Below are positions 16,672 through 25,673 of a stretch of DNA of 32,513 bases, one piece after another (positions within the stretch are counted from its first letter, which is position 1; every line of letters begins with the position of its first letter). The DNA is from Bacteroides faecichinchillae JCM 17102 (GTDB lineage Bacteria; Bacteroidota; Bacteroidia; Bacteroidales; Bacteroidaceae), in the NCBI RefSeq assembly GCF_000614145.1, contig NZ_BAKK01000044.1:1-32513 (forward strand). Reading direction: 5' to 3'. The translations under genes and the position numbers were made by a program. The notes under the pieces were generated by a model. It did not search any database. It saw only the letters and a program-made list of their open reading frames with translations, and had not been told where the DNA came from.

Positions 16672-17558
16672 GTGCAGGAAATAAAGTTTTGAGGGATATA
16701 GTTACAGATTTGGAGGCTGTTTTGAACAAATGTGGCGTAATGTACCATGTGTTTTATCGTACTAAGTCAGAAATGTCAATTAAAAATAAACTTGAGAAAA
16801 AATCTGAAGAATATCGTAAAGTCAACAAGAAGATGCAAGATTTATTGGCTCTTCGTATTACTTTGTATTTTACGGATGATGTAGAACTTGTTCACAACTA
16901 TCTAAAAAGTCAGTCCAATTTTGACAGTGAATCTGTTGATGAAGCCGAAGTTGATAAATTCTGTCCCAAAAGACTAAATTTAATTATGCGTGTTCCAAAT
17001 AATCTTCAGCAAGATATGAAAGCGGCAATAAAAGAAACTGGTTATGAAGATTTAATTGATAACACTTATGAAGTTCAAATCAGAACTATTTTATCGGAAG
17101 GTTGGCACGAAGTTGAACATGATTTACGTTATAAATGTAAAGAAGAGTGGAATGAATTTAAAGAGGAATCCAGACTTCTGAACGGAATTTATGCTACCTT
17201 GGAAAGTAGTGAATGGTCAATGCTTACATTATTTGACAGACTTTCATATTCCCAGTATAAAAATAAAGTTTGGAATAGTATGTTACGCAATAAGATGAGA
17301 GTTCGTTTTGCTGATAAAGGTTTGTCAGAAGAACTTTGTAAATATTTGTCAAACAATAATAAAACTGCAAAATTATTGTATCGTGCAAATAGAACCAAAA
17401 TATTGAAATTAGTAATGGAAAAAGGCTTTGCATACCCTCTCACTTATGATACTGTGTTACATCTTATCAATCATATTATTGTAAAAGATAAAATATTAGC
17501 GAATTTTGAAGATAAAGTTTTGAAACGAGATATGGATATAATGTTTGGTGAATTATAG
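16668..17558 (+). CDS. RelA/SpoT synthetase-fold nucleotidyltransferase
   Basis: 296-residue single-domain RelA/SpoT-fold protein without the HD hydrolase, TGS or ACT domains of long RSH enzymes. Recognisable synthetase motifs are FYRTKSEMSIKNKLEKK (Arg31/Lys33, ATP side), QDLLALRITLYF (Asp58), YEVQIRT (Glu135/Gln137) and GWHEVEHDLRYK (His147, Glu150, His151). The segment where canonical enzymes have the G-loop tyrosine (GY.S.H) reads KFCPKRLNLI, so the substrate may not be GDP/GTP. A helical C-terminal extension of about 130 residues follows. Translationally coupled to the NACHT NTPase, which suggests that it is the effector of a sensor-effector pair. It could pyrophosphorylate a nucleotide or RNA, or be a divergent alarmone synthetase; none of this can be settled from sequence alone. 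Confidence 0.85.
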   Translation: MSAGNKVLRDIVTDLEAVLNKCGVMYHVFYRTKSEMSIKNKLEKKSEEYRKVNKKMQDLLALRITLYFTDDVELVHNYLKSQSNFDSESVDEAEVDKFCPKRLNLIMRVPNNLQQDMKAAIKETGYEDLIDNTYEVQIRTILSEGWHEVEHDLRYKCKEEWNEFKEESRLLNGIYATLESSEWSMLTLFDRLSYSQYKNKVWNSMLRNKMRVRFADKGLSEELCKYLSNNNKTAKLLYRANRTKILKLVMEKGFAYPLTYDTVLHLINHIIVKDKILANFEDKVLKRDMDIMFGEL

Positions 17559-17572
17559 CAGTAGTTGATATT

Positions 17573-17617
17573 AGCACCATTTTTACTCACTCAAATAAAC
17601 AAAAATGGTGCTTTTTA
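17573..17617 (+). terminator. Intrinsic terminator of the cargo operon
   Basis: AGCACCATTTT (17573-17583) pairs with AAAATGGTGCT (17602-17612) around an 18-nt loop, followed directly by TTTTAT, 14 bp after the RelA/SpoT-like stop. The same stem could also stop transcription from the other strand, insulating the cargo from the minus-strand operon. Confidence 0.8.
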
Positions 17618-17705
17618 TGGTCTTACTTTTTTACATATGTATGCTCCATCCGTGGAACGGTTCCATGACTACGGCAAAAGATTCATCCGGTCTGCTTTAG
17701 TAGAA

Positions 17706-17981
17706 TTATAAGAAAAACTTCTGTCTTGCATGAGCCCGTTCCAATACATGCAGATTGCCGTATCCGATGGATTTCAGTTCTACCAGCAGGCTCCTGTATT
17801 CTTTTTCCGTCGCGGGCAGTGTCCCGGAGATGATTCCCTTGTAATCGGCTGCGCCATGCTGTCCCGCATGCATGTAGGATGTGATTGTATTTTCGGATTC
17901 GTTCCACGGTATATATGGAAAGAGAGCGATTACCCCGCCTTCCTTGAACCGTCTGAACACTACCTTAATAGGTGTTTCCAT
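17706..17981 (-). CDS. Small conserved ICE protein of unknown function
   Basis: 91-residue soluble protein starting METPIKVVFRRFKEGGVIAL, continuing FPYIPWNESENTITSYMHAG and ending near RAHARQKFFL. Similar short proteins with the VIALFPY and SYMHAGQHG segments occur in Bacteroides conjugative elements, by recollection, but I know of no function. The ATG at 17981 leaves 48 bp to the upstream DUF4326 gene, and the four small genes down to mobC appear to form the distal part of the mob operon. No membrane or metal-binding motif is apparent. Confidence 0.7.
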   Translation of the reverse strand: METPIKVVFRRFKEGGVIALFPYIPWNESENTITSYMHAGQHGAADYKGIISGTLPATEKEYRSLLVELKSIGYGNLHVLERAHARQKFFL

Positions 17982-18029
17982 ATCAGTCTGTTGTCTATCC
18001 GTATATAATCTTATCCATTTCCCTGTCGG

Positions 18030-18548
18030 TCAACGTGCATAGTTCTTCGTCGGTACAATAGTAACGGATATTCTGTCCTGTTCGACAGCTTCGTTCAAAA
18101 GGTTTCGCATGTCATTTTCCAGTTCATGTCCCAGCTCCTCCACCGATATCGTATAGGTTTCCATGCCGGTCGTAATCTCACGCGACGGGTATGCCTTGCC
18201 TTTGTTGAAAATTGTACCGATCTCTATGTCTTCGCCACGCCCGGCCATCCTGTCAAGGTATTCCTTGATAATATCCCCATGACACGGATGCGGTTTGCAG
18301 AAGCATCCCAGAGTCTTTCCCTGCAACTCATGAACCCTGCGCCTGTATTCCGCATCGTTCACCAGCCTCCTGTAAAAATATTCGCGGAATCCGGCCAGTG
18401 TCCCGCCCCGGACCATGTCCTGCTTCAGCCTGAACGGATTACCGAAATACCTGTCTTGCCCTTTACCGGCACGACCGATATACACATCGTATGCCTCCTT
18501 ACGGATATTCACTACCCTTGTATGTTTCCTGTTATCTGCCATACTCAT
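18030..18548 (-). CDS. DUF4326 domain protein with C-terminal extension
   Basis: 172-residue protein. Residues about 10-100 match DUF4326: RVVNIRKEAYDVYIGRAG, GNPFRLKQ and TLGCFCKPHPCHGDIIKEYL with the characteristic cysteine/histidine cluster, possibly metal-binding. The remaining 70 residues (EDIEIGTIFNKGKAYPSREI ... RISVTIVPTKNYAR) are acidic and unassigned, so this is a longer version than the bare domain. Function unknown; the domain is common in phages and mobile elements. Start options are MSMADN at 18548 or MADN at 18542. It sits 11 bp downstream of the next small gene, consistent with one operon. Confidence 0.78.
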   Translation of the reverse strand: MSMADNRKHTRVVNIRKEAYDVYIGRAGKGQDRYFGNPFRLKQDMVRGGTLAGFREYFYRRLVNDAEYRRRVHELQGKTLGCFCKPHPCHGDIIKEYLDRMAGRGEDIEIGTIFNKGKAYPSREITTGMETYTISVEELGHELENDMRNLLNEAVEQDRISVTIVPTKNYAR

Positions 18549-18559
18549 TTGATTTTTAG

Positions 18560-18816
18560 TTATGATTCCGTTATGAAAGTGACCTTGTAGGTCTTACATG
18601 CTTTCCCGAAAGCGGGATTGGTGTCAAATTCCTTGTATGACTCCCAATCCACCGACATGGTGTAGCCGTTCGGAAAGTTTTCGGCGATGAACTTGGTTAT
18701 TATTTTCTTGTCCTCATCAGACAGGAACAGTTCCTCCGGGTGCCGTACTCCAATGAAAAAAGCGCCCATTCGGGAATGTTGTCCCAAACGAGCGTCTTAC
18801 TGTTGTTGCCATTCAT
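18560..18816 (-). CDS. Small DUF6926-like protein (one frameshift)
   Basis: About 85 residues after repair. The ATG at 18816 gives MNGNNSKTLVWDNIPEWALF then SLEYG; restoring one G in the GG run near 18743 continues as HPEELFLSDEDKKIITKFIA, then ENFPNGYTMSVDWESYKEFD and a stop at 18560. The acidic WDNIPEWAL..LEYG and L...D...I..F....FP.G opening is, from memory, that of a family of small Bacteroidetes mobile-element proteins. Taking the downstream frame alone would begin with an unlikely MGQHSRMGAFF. No catalytic motif. Confidence 0.6.
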
Positions 18817-18827
18817 AGTCCTGCTGT

Positions 18828-19115
18828 TTATTGCTGTGATACCATAAGTTCTTTGATAATGCCGTCAAGCTCTGTTTCCCACTTGTCCGTTCCGTCAATC
18901 AGCGAGGGATAGGTAAGCTGTTTCCACTGCCGGTAATCGAAGAGTTTCATCCGTAACGGATAATAATCGAACAGTTTCTTGTTGTCCGCGAATATTCTCA
19001 GGTGATTGGTTCCCACCTCCATCAGTTTCAGTCCGTAACGGTCAATTATCTTATTGAACCGTCCCATAGGTGTGAAGTTGCTTCTGCTCATATCTTTCGT
19101 TTTTGAGTTAGACAT
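18828..19115 (-). CDS. Small conserved ICE protein of unknown function
   Basis: 95-residue protein, MSNSKTKDMSRSNFTPMGRF to IIKELMVSQQ. The frame remains open upstream through hairpin copy 3, but that extension is only the palindrome read as codons, so the ATG at 19115 is chosen (19091 is a possible internal start). Content is mixed alpha/beta with aromatic-rich segments (NHLRIFADNKKLFDYYPLRM, FDYRQWKQLTYPS). It lies first after mobC in the mob operon, 12 bp ahead of the 18816 gene. No function known. Confidence 0.68.
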   Translation of the reverse strand: MSNSKTKDMSRSNFTPMGRFNKIIDRYGLKLMEVGTNHLRIFADNKKLFDYYPLRMKLFDYRQWKQLTYPSLIDGTDKWETELDGIIKELMVSQQ

Positions 19116-19131
19116 CTGCGGCTCGTCGAGC

Positions 19132-19306
19132 CGGTATTTTATTTCTTGCCTGCCCCGCCGTTCCGTGTCGGATTGTGCAAGGCTTTCGGGAAAAATACCG
19201 CAAGCGCAGCGAGGATGATTTTTCCACGAAACCCGAAGGGCCCGGCCTTGCTCAATCCACAAGGCACGGGACGAACTTTGCAGGCTGAAATAAAACAGCG
19301 GTATCC
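19132..19306. repeat. Long nested intergenic hairpin, copy 3
   Basis: Outer arms TTTTATTTCTTGCCTGC and GCAGGCTGAAATAAAA, then GGATTGTGCAAGGC with GGCCTTGCTCAATCC, then TTTCGGGAAAAAT with ATTTTTCCACGAAA. The ~70-bp core differs from copy 1 at only a few positions, whereas the flanking arms are unrelated to those of copy 1 but still pair. It begins at the mobC stop codon, so it occupies the mobC 3' end and the leader of the next gene. Confidence 0.8.
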
Positions 19307-20626
19307 TATTCCTCTTTCTTCTCACCGTCTTCTTTGGGTATCAGGTGCTGTAAATCAGGATCGGTCTTGATGCGTTCCATTTCATCTTCAATTATTTGCA
19401 GCACGTCCGCCTTGATACGTGAATAGTTGCGGTCTATCTGCTGCTGCATGATGTCGTTGCCGTCGGCATCTTTGAACTCGTTGATGACCGGTATCTTCCT
19501 GTAGGCTTTGGTTTCTGCGGCAACCTTCTCGTTATCGACGATGATACGGGCGTGGAAAATCTTCTGGTCTATCTCCTCCCCGAAGTTGTCCGCCACGCTG
19601 CCCACGAATGTGCCTGCGAGAGATTGGCGATTTTGGATGCCGGTATCAGCGAGTCCAGCTGTGTGTTGATGGAAGTGGATGTGTCCTGCCGGTTGATGGA
19701 TATGGATTGCCTCTGTTGGAGTATCTTACCGAAGCGTTCCGACAGGTTCTTGGCGGTTTCGCCAACCACCTGGCCGCTGAAGATGTTACCGACCGTATTT
19801 TGGATTACCTTCGCTTCCTTGTCACCGTAGTCACGGGTCAGCTGCGAGAAATCCTGAAATCCGAGACAGACCGCCACCTTGTTGCTTCGGGCGGTGGCTA
19901 TCAGGTTGTCGATGCCGCGAAAATATATCGTTGGTAATTCATCTATGATGATGGAAGATTTCAGCTGTCCTTTTTTGTTTACTAACTTTACGATACGTGA
20001 ATTGTACAGTCCCAATGCGGCCGAGTAGATATTCTGTCTGTCCGGATTGTTTCCCACACAAAGGACTTTCGGGTGTTCCGGATTGTTAAGGTCAAGGGTA
20101 AAATCATCCCCCGTCATGACCCAGTAAAGCTGCGGTGAAATCATCCTTGAAAGCGGGATTTTCGCGCTCGCTATCTGGCCCTGGAGCTGATCTTGGGCTC
20201 CGGATTGCCATGCGTCCATAAAGGGGGAAAGGTAGTTTTCCAAAGAGGGATATGAGGTCAAAATCGTGAAAATATCGGCATACGGTTTGTTAAGAAATTC
20301 TATCGCGTGGGGAAAGGTGCAATACTTGCCGTCCTGATAAATGCGCAAATACCAGATAATCGCTGCAAGCAGGATAATCGGAGATTCCACGAAGAAATCG
20401 CCTTGTTTCTGTATCCAGGTTTTGTTCAAATTGAGCATTATCGTGTAGGCACTTTCGTAGGCGTCGCTGATATCCACCATGAATTTGGGATTGATGGGAT
20501 TGCACCTGTGCGAGCGTCGAGGGTCATCGAAATTGATGACATAAAATTCCGGCTTAGTCTTGTATTTGTCAAGGTTTTTGAGCAGTTCATTATAGGCAAT
20601 GACCGAGAGGTCATCAAATTTATAAT
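19306..20626 (-). CDS. mobC: MobC/TraG-family coupling protein, exon 2 (one frameshift)
   Basis: C-terminal two thirds of the type IV coupling ATPase, from DYKFDDLSVIAYNELLKNL through the IYFRGIDNLIATARSNKVAV and LGFQDFSQLTRDYGDKEAKV segments. The Walker B is SSIIIDELPTIYF. Near 19613 one G is missing from a GG(G) run; restoring it gives ANLSQGTFVGSVADNFGEEI and the chain runs to the acidic tail EDGEKKEE. With exon 1 the spliced, repaired protein is about 675 residues, normal for the family. Coupling proteins recruit the relaxase-DNA complex to the transfer channel at the inner membrane. Expression of the full protein requires splicing of the intervening group II intron. Confidence 0.88.
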
Positions 20627-20685
20627 GTAGGCTAAGTAGCCGACGCCGTGCCATATTACTATGGTCGGTTTCCGAAAACTCGCCT

Positions 20686-20721
20686 CCGAACCGGACGTAC
20701 ACCTTCCAGCGTATCCGGCTC
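20686..20721 (-). ncRNA. Group II intron domain V (catalytic hairpin)
   Basis: On the minus strand the segment begins GAGCCGGATACGCTGGAAGG and ends GTACGTCCGGTTCGG. It forms the short stem-bulge-stem of domain V with the complementary GAGCCGGA/TCCGGTTC arms, a GGAA-type apical loop and the conserved AGC-like catalytic triad position at the 5' strand. It lies about 60 nt before the 3' splice site, as expected. Confidence 0.85.
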
Positions 20722-20739
20722 TCCGCTTCGATATGCAGT

Positions 20740-22571
20740 TTAAATCGTTCCATAATGAATCTTTTTATGACATGTTCCACAGAGTGCAATAGTTTTCCTT
20801 TTCCGTGCAATCATGTGTCGTTCCCAAGGCTCTTTATTTTGAAGATTCTTGAGTTTACGTACATGGTGCATTTCCAAATGCCCCTTAGCTCCACATAATT
20901 CACATTTTTCTGCTTTCAACCTGTCCATAAGACTGGTTGTGCTGGTGTGCATTATGAATTTGGGTAGTATGTCTATTTTGTTATCCTTTGATGGCTTTTG
21001 GCGTTTGAAACCTCCTTTATAGAAGTACTCTTCCTTTTGTTTGCCTGCATTGTTCTGATACTTAACGCAAAATATTCCGTTATGCTTGTACTTTTTGCAT
21101 ATCTTCTTTACTTTGCTTCGATACTTGGCTGCAAATGTTTTGTACATACTATACTCCATGATATAACCGAAATTGGATAGCTGGGCTGCGCAATTAACGC
21201 TATGCCGAAATAATTGTACAAGCCTCTAATTTCAGAATTATACCTGCGCAGGATTTCCAAATCGTCGTTGAAGTTCAGTTCGGGTCTCGCTTTCGGTTTC
21301 CATATTTCCTTGCCGTTGTGTTTCTTTATTTCCACAACGTCATACGCAAGAAGTTTCTTCTTGACCGTATCTTTGGGGATTTTTATTTCCACCGTCTTGT
21401 TCCGACTTCTCTTTTTACGACCGAGGGAATCCCGTTTGGTTTCCATGCACTTGCGGTTTCTGATATGAAATCCAAGAAATTTTGCAGGAGTTTCCGAATG
21501 GGTTATCAGCGTCTTTTCATCAGACAATTCCAATTTTAGTTTGTCGGAAATAAAATTCTTTATATCCGACTTGATTGTCATTGCATCTTCTTTACTGCCT
21601 ATAACGCCACACAGAAAATCATCCGCATATCTCACGTATTTCAACCTCTTATAGTTACAGTCCATGTCATTTTTAGCCGAGGTCTGTAACATAAGATTAT
21701 CATATTTCCGTATCTGTCCTACCAGCAGTTTTCTTTCTTCAAGACTTACTGCTGATTTCAGCGCCTTTTTAGCTCGTTCTTTCTTACGTTGGTAGTGTCT
21801 GTACTGTGGGTTCACTTCTTTACGGGCATTCCTATCAAATTTTGCTGCATACTCTGCCATGTACTTGTCCAATTTATCAAGATAGATATTGGCGAGTACA
21901 GGACTGATGATGCCACCTTGCGGTGTCCCGTTATATGTGTGAAAATATTCCCAATCTTCGATATATCCTGCATTCAGGAATTTACGGATAAGCCGAATGA
22001 AACGGGCATCATTGATGCGTTCTTCGAGGATTCCTATCATCACATCGTGATTGATGTTGTCAAAGAATCCCTTTATATCGCCCTCAATATACCATTTCAC
22101 CCCACAAAATGATTTTTCAATCTGCTTAAGGGCTGTGTGGCAGCTCCGTTTGGGACGGAAACCATGCGAAGTGTATTCAAAACTCTCCTCGTATATGGCT
22201 TCCAATACCATTTTAACCACTTCCTGCAATAACTTATCTTCCGTAGCAGGAATACCCAGAGGACGCATTTTCCCGTTTTTCTTGGGTATATATGTTCTCC
22301 TTGACGGTTTGGGCTGGTAGCTTTCATCTTTCAATGATGCTATCAGGTTTTCAATACGCTTGATGCTCATGCCGTCAATGGTCTTGCCGTCCGTCCCCTC
22401 CGTCATATTGCCTTGTTTGGGTGCAATCCGCTGGTAGGTAACGGCGTACATCTCCGTATTGAAAAGAATACGGTACAGACGCTCGTACTTGTAATTCAAG
22501 TCCTTGCTGTGTCGATTCAAACTGTTTAATACTTTTGCCGAATTTCTCATAATGTCTCTCACATCATTCAT
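20740..22571 (-). CDS. ltrA: Group II intron reverse transcriptase/maturase (one frameshift)
   Basis: LtrA-type intron-encoded protein, about 610 residues when repaired. The reverse transcriptase fingers/palm is visible as YIPKKNGKMRPLGIPATEDK, DIKGFFDNINHD (first Asp), GTPQGGIISPVLANIYLD and the catalytic YVRYADDF (YADD at 315-318). The thumb/X (maturase) region follows, then a C-terminal HNH endonuclease with CELCG...LEMHHVRKLKN and ALCGTCHKKIH. The X/endonuclease part (MEYSMYKTFAAKYRSKV onward) is in a different frame; one extra base near 21186-21191 would join ...ALIA to AQLSNFGYIMEYS. If the shift is real the intron would need a maturase in trans; it fits the deletion pattern elsewhere in the window. 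Confidence 0.9.
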
Positions 22572-23142
22572 TAATTGTATTAAAAATCTCTGCTGTCCCC
22601 CTTCGCCATGTACAAGCCATTAACTTGCTCGGACTACTACGGGGACTCCGTTACCATGTCGGAATTTCGGGAACTGTTTCCCATAGCCTTTGCAGGCTCC
22701 GATTTAGGTAATCCCAGTTTACTATATCTTAACTGTTGGCACGACAAGTTGTCGGATATGACTTCCACCTTTTACCGTATATTACGGTTGCGCTGCAACA
22801 AGTTCTTGCTCTTTCTACTCTACGACTGCAAAAAGAGTATTGCAGTGATGACGGTTCAGAACTATCCATACAACGGTAGTTCCATAGTTACCTTACGTCA
22901 CAGCCTGCTACAAAGACCGCTCAGATTATCATTCAACCAATTCGGGTTTTATCCTCATACTTGTCTTATCATCGCTATTCAGTCGCAGTTTGGTAACTAA
23001 CTGACTTATAGTTGTCCCGACGTGCTACACTCCCTGCCGCCTTTCGTTAGACAGATAAGTCGGTGATGATAGGTCGTTTTCAAAGAACACTTGCCTAATC
23101 CTTGCCAAAGGGACGATTAAGATATAGCCTTGACTGGCGCAC
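22572..23142 (-). ncRNA. Group II intron 5' structural region (domains I-III)
   Basis: Non-coding part of the intron between the 5' splice site and the maturase start. It contains no credible gene. The segment starting GTGCGCCAGTCAAGG is expected to fold into domain I with the exon-binding loops and later helices. The individual EBS/IBS pairings were not resolved by eye. Confidence 0.7.
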
Positions 23143-23848
23143 CGTAAATATAGATGGCAAAACCTTTGGAAATCATCTGTTTGATGTAGTTGTTTACCAC
23201 CGCGTAGGACTTCCCGCTGCCCGGTGTCCCAAGCACGATGGACGCGCGAAAAACGTTTACAACGTTGATCCATCCGTCCCATTCCTTGCCCTGGTACACG
23301 AACTTGGTCGGCAGGTTGACGGAATACTCGTTCTCCATGAGCCGTGTCTCCTGCATGAAGCTCTCGTTGGCGGTATTGAACACGTCCTCCATCAGGTTGT
23401 GTTTTAGCATACGGCTTATCCATACGCCCGACATCAAAAGAAGGATGTACCCGGCGGTCAGCGTTACCGTGTAAATGGCGGCGTCAGCTGTCGGACTGAA
23501 CGGCAGATCGAGCATCCACCAGTTCATGAAGAACAATACAAGCCCCGAAAGGAAGGCGGTATATATCTTCCGCCAGGTCATCTTCTGGTTCTTCACGCCT
23601 TTCGTACCCAAACATGACAGGGCAAGGAATATGACGGCGAACACTTTTGTCACCAGCAGGTTGCTGAAAAGCCCCGCCGTCCTCTGGAAATTCAGGAGTA
23701 TCTTATCGACCACTCCGATATTGATACCCGCATCCACGAATGCCCGGTAACAGAACCAATAGACGTGGATGGCAATAAACACGATGGATATGGCACGCAT
23801 GAACTCCATGACCTTTGCCAGTCCTCTCAAATCATCTTCCTGTTGCAT
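23143..23848 (-). CDS. mobC: MobC/TraG-family coupling protein, exon 1
   Basis: N-terminal 235 codons of the coupling protein. It starts MQQEDDLRGLAKVMEFMRAI and has four predicted membrane spans (about 16-36, 64-82, 97-115, 124-145), the YWF-type membrane anchor of Bacteroidetes coupling proteins. It continues with FVYQGKEWDGWINVVN and Walker A LGTPGSGKSYAVV (207-214). The open frame ends a few codons into the intron (YGAPVKAIS), so unspliced mRNA gives a truncated membrane protein with only the P-loop. The start lies 35 bp after the mobB stop, consistent with a mobA-mobB-mobC operon. Confidence 0.9.
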
Positions 23849-23883
23849 AATAATATAATTTTAATGGTGAATGAATATTGTTT

Positions 23884-25136
23884 TCAGGAGATACCCCGTG
23901 AACGGCGTTTCTTTTTCTTCTTGCGTTGCAGCCTTCGGGCAAGAGCCTTTTCCTGCGGGTCGGGACCGTTTGTTTCAAAGTTGAAGATCCCGAAAGCCTG
24001 TCCGATGGCATCTTCCATGCCGGCAGAGAAACTGCTTTGTCCGCTGATATCCGGTGTGGGAGCATCCAGGTCCGGGGTATTGCCCGGTTCGTTGAACAGG
24101 CGTTCAAAGGCATTTGCCGAGAACTCCTTGCCGAGCCGAGAACCGTTATAGACCTCCCTGTTCCTGTGGTCGATGAAGGTTGCTCCATAGATGCGACCTT
24201 CATCGTTCTCACGAAACACCACGTCTATTCCCCGGCCGTTCAAGAGGCGGATGAAATCCTCCGGTTGCCCCGGCAGCCGTGCATGGCGAGTGCTACCTCG
24301 TTCCGTATCTTGGGCTGCCATTTCTTGTTCTTGTACTCGCGGGCATTGTAACCGGTACGCTTTTCCAAACCATCGTAGCCGTAGCGTTTCCCGATAAGTG
24401 AAGATTTGATGGGCGTACATACCGGCTTGCCTGCATTGTCTGTCATGGTATAGACAATGCCGTTGTAAGGTGTTCCTTCAAATTCGCCCCTGACCAGTTT
24501 CGCCTCGATGTTGAAGCAGGAAAGTAACGCGCTGTACTCCCCGAATGACTGGAAACGGTAAGTGGAGAACACGCTTTTGAGGATGTTGGAAACCTGTTGC
24601 TTTACATCGCCATTCTGATAGTCCGCTTTCTTGAGGTAGGGCTCCAACAGCTCCCTGCGTTTGTCCTCCACCTGTTTCAGTCCGAATTTCCGTTCCAGTT
24701 CCCGGCAGGCTTTCATCGAGCGGTTCCATTCGTAGGCGTCGTCAATCTTTTCCCCTTTCTCGTTCACGCAGGTGGAAACGATATGGATATGCCTGCGGTC
24801 TATGTCCTCGTGGATATACACGATGTAGGGCTGGTCGCCGTAGCCCATGCGTTGCATATACTCCCTTGCCAGGTCCGCGAACTGGCTGTCGGTCAGCCTG
24901 TCGTCCACCGAAGGGTTGAGCGATATGTGCAGCACCGGCTTCTCCGTGTTCCTGTTGGCAAGCAAGTAGTTCTCGAAAGCCCAGAGCGTGTTCCTCATGA
25001 CATGCTCCGGATTGCCCGTGACATCGGCAATCATGTGGTTGCCCGAAATGATACGTGCCGTGGACTCGTCCACTTTCTGCTGGTTGTAGATGACAGCCCC
25101 GTAGAGTGACGCGCCCCTGTTGATTTTTGCCACCAT
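23884..25136 (-). CDS. mobB: MobB relaxase (one frameshift)
   Basis: Relaxase that nicks oriT and leads the strand during transfer; about 417 residues after repair. The N-terminal relaxase domain shows ASLYGAVIYNQQKVDE with candidate tyrosines, VLHISLNPS (about 69-77) and the metal-binding HxH motif in IHEDIDRRHIHIVSTCVN (His116/His118). The C-terminal region has RNEVALAMHGCRG; restoring one C at 24263-24264 continues NPEDFIRLLNGRGIDVVFRE, and the protein ends in a very basic RRLQRKKKKKRRSRG tail. The start at 25136 is 1 nt after the mobA stop, so translation is probably coupled; an upstream in-frame start lies within mobA and is rejected. Confidence 0.9.
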
Positions 25137-25137
25137 G

Positions 25138-25596
25138 TCATTCTTCCTCCCTCTGTTTTCTGGTAAGGTAGGTTTCTTCAAACTCACGGGTCAGCATGAT
25201 GATCCGCTTGCTCAGCACCACCAGATCTAAGGTCGTCTTTTCCAGATTGCGGAGCAGGGCGTATGCCCGTTTCTCCCCGAAGTTGTTCTTGATTGCCTTT
25301 ACCGTCTGGTTGTAATTGTTACCGATGGCCTGGAACTGGTGGTAGAAATTAGTAAGGCGGACGTAGTAGTCCATTGCCGCCTTGTCGATTCTGACCACCT
25401 TGATTTCCCTGTTCAGTAGTACCGATTTAATAAACCTTGCACGGTAAGCCATACCCGATTTCTGGAACGAGAGTTCAAACTGCGCATTCTCCCGTGAGTT
25501 GAATTTGATTCCGTAACGGTACACGGCAGGATCGGATTTTGATTTCCGGCCTGCACTTTTTCTTGTCTTTCTGTTCTTGTTTTCTTCCATACGCAT
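25138..25596 (-). CDS. mobA: MobA relaxosome accessory protein
   Basis: 152-residue MobA-type protein, first gene of the mob operon. The N-terminus is strongly basic (MRMEENKNRKTRKSAGRKSK). It is followed by a region (FELSFQKSGMAYRARFIKSV) that resembles the ribbon-helix-helix of small mobilisation proteins, and then helices ending in a charged tail (FEETYLTRKQREEE). The IGNNYNQTVKAI motif (residues about 90-101) is a recurrent feature of this family. It should bind oriT upstream and assist MobB. Start 25596 or the adjacent ATG at 25590. A promoter lies about 240 bp upstream, and the long leader includes hairpin copy 5. Confidence 0.85.
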   Translation of the reverse strand: MRMEENKNRKTRKSAGRKSKSDPAVYRYGIKFNSRENAQFELSFQKSGMAYRARFIKSVLLNREIKVVRIDKAAMDYYVRLTNFYHQFQAIGNNYNQTVKAIKNNFGEKRAYALLRNLEKTTLDLVVLSKRIIMLTREFEETYLTRKQREEE

Positions 25597-25673
25597 TGAT
25601 GTTTTTGTTTCTGATCTTCCGTCATGGATTCACGACTTTGGAGTGAATCCCACCCCGAGCCGTCAGGCGAGCG

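Larger units (their letters stand above)
20627..23142 (-). mobile_element. Group II intron inserted in mobC
   Basis: A 2,516-bp retroelement between the two mobC exons. The 5' end reads GTGCGCC on the minus strand (from 23142), matching the GUGYG consensus. The 3' end is CCTAC (20627), with the expected AY. Removing it restores the reading ATTTACG|ATTATAAATTTG (IYDYKFD), which fixes both boundaries. Domain V is at 20686-20721, domain VI with a bulged-A stem follows to the 3' end, and about 570 bp of domain I-III sequence precedes the maturase ORF. The insertion point is 22 codons after the Walker A motif. Confidence 0.92.

Noticed and set aside
22608..23000. Plus-strand 130-codon frame inside the group II intron
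   Set aside because: It is antisense to the structured intron 5' region and shows no protein family features.
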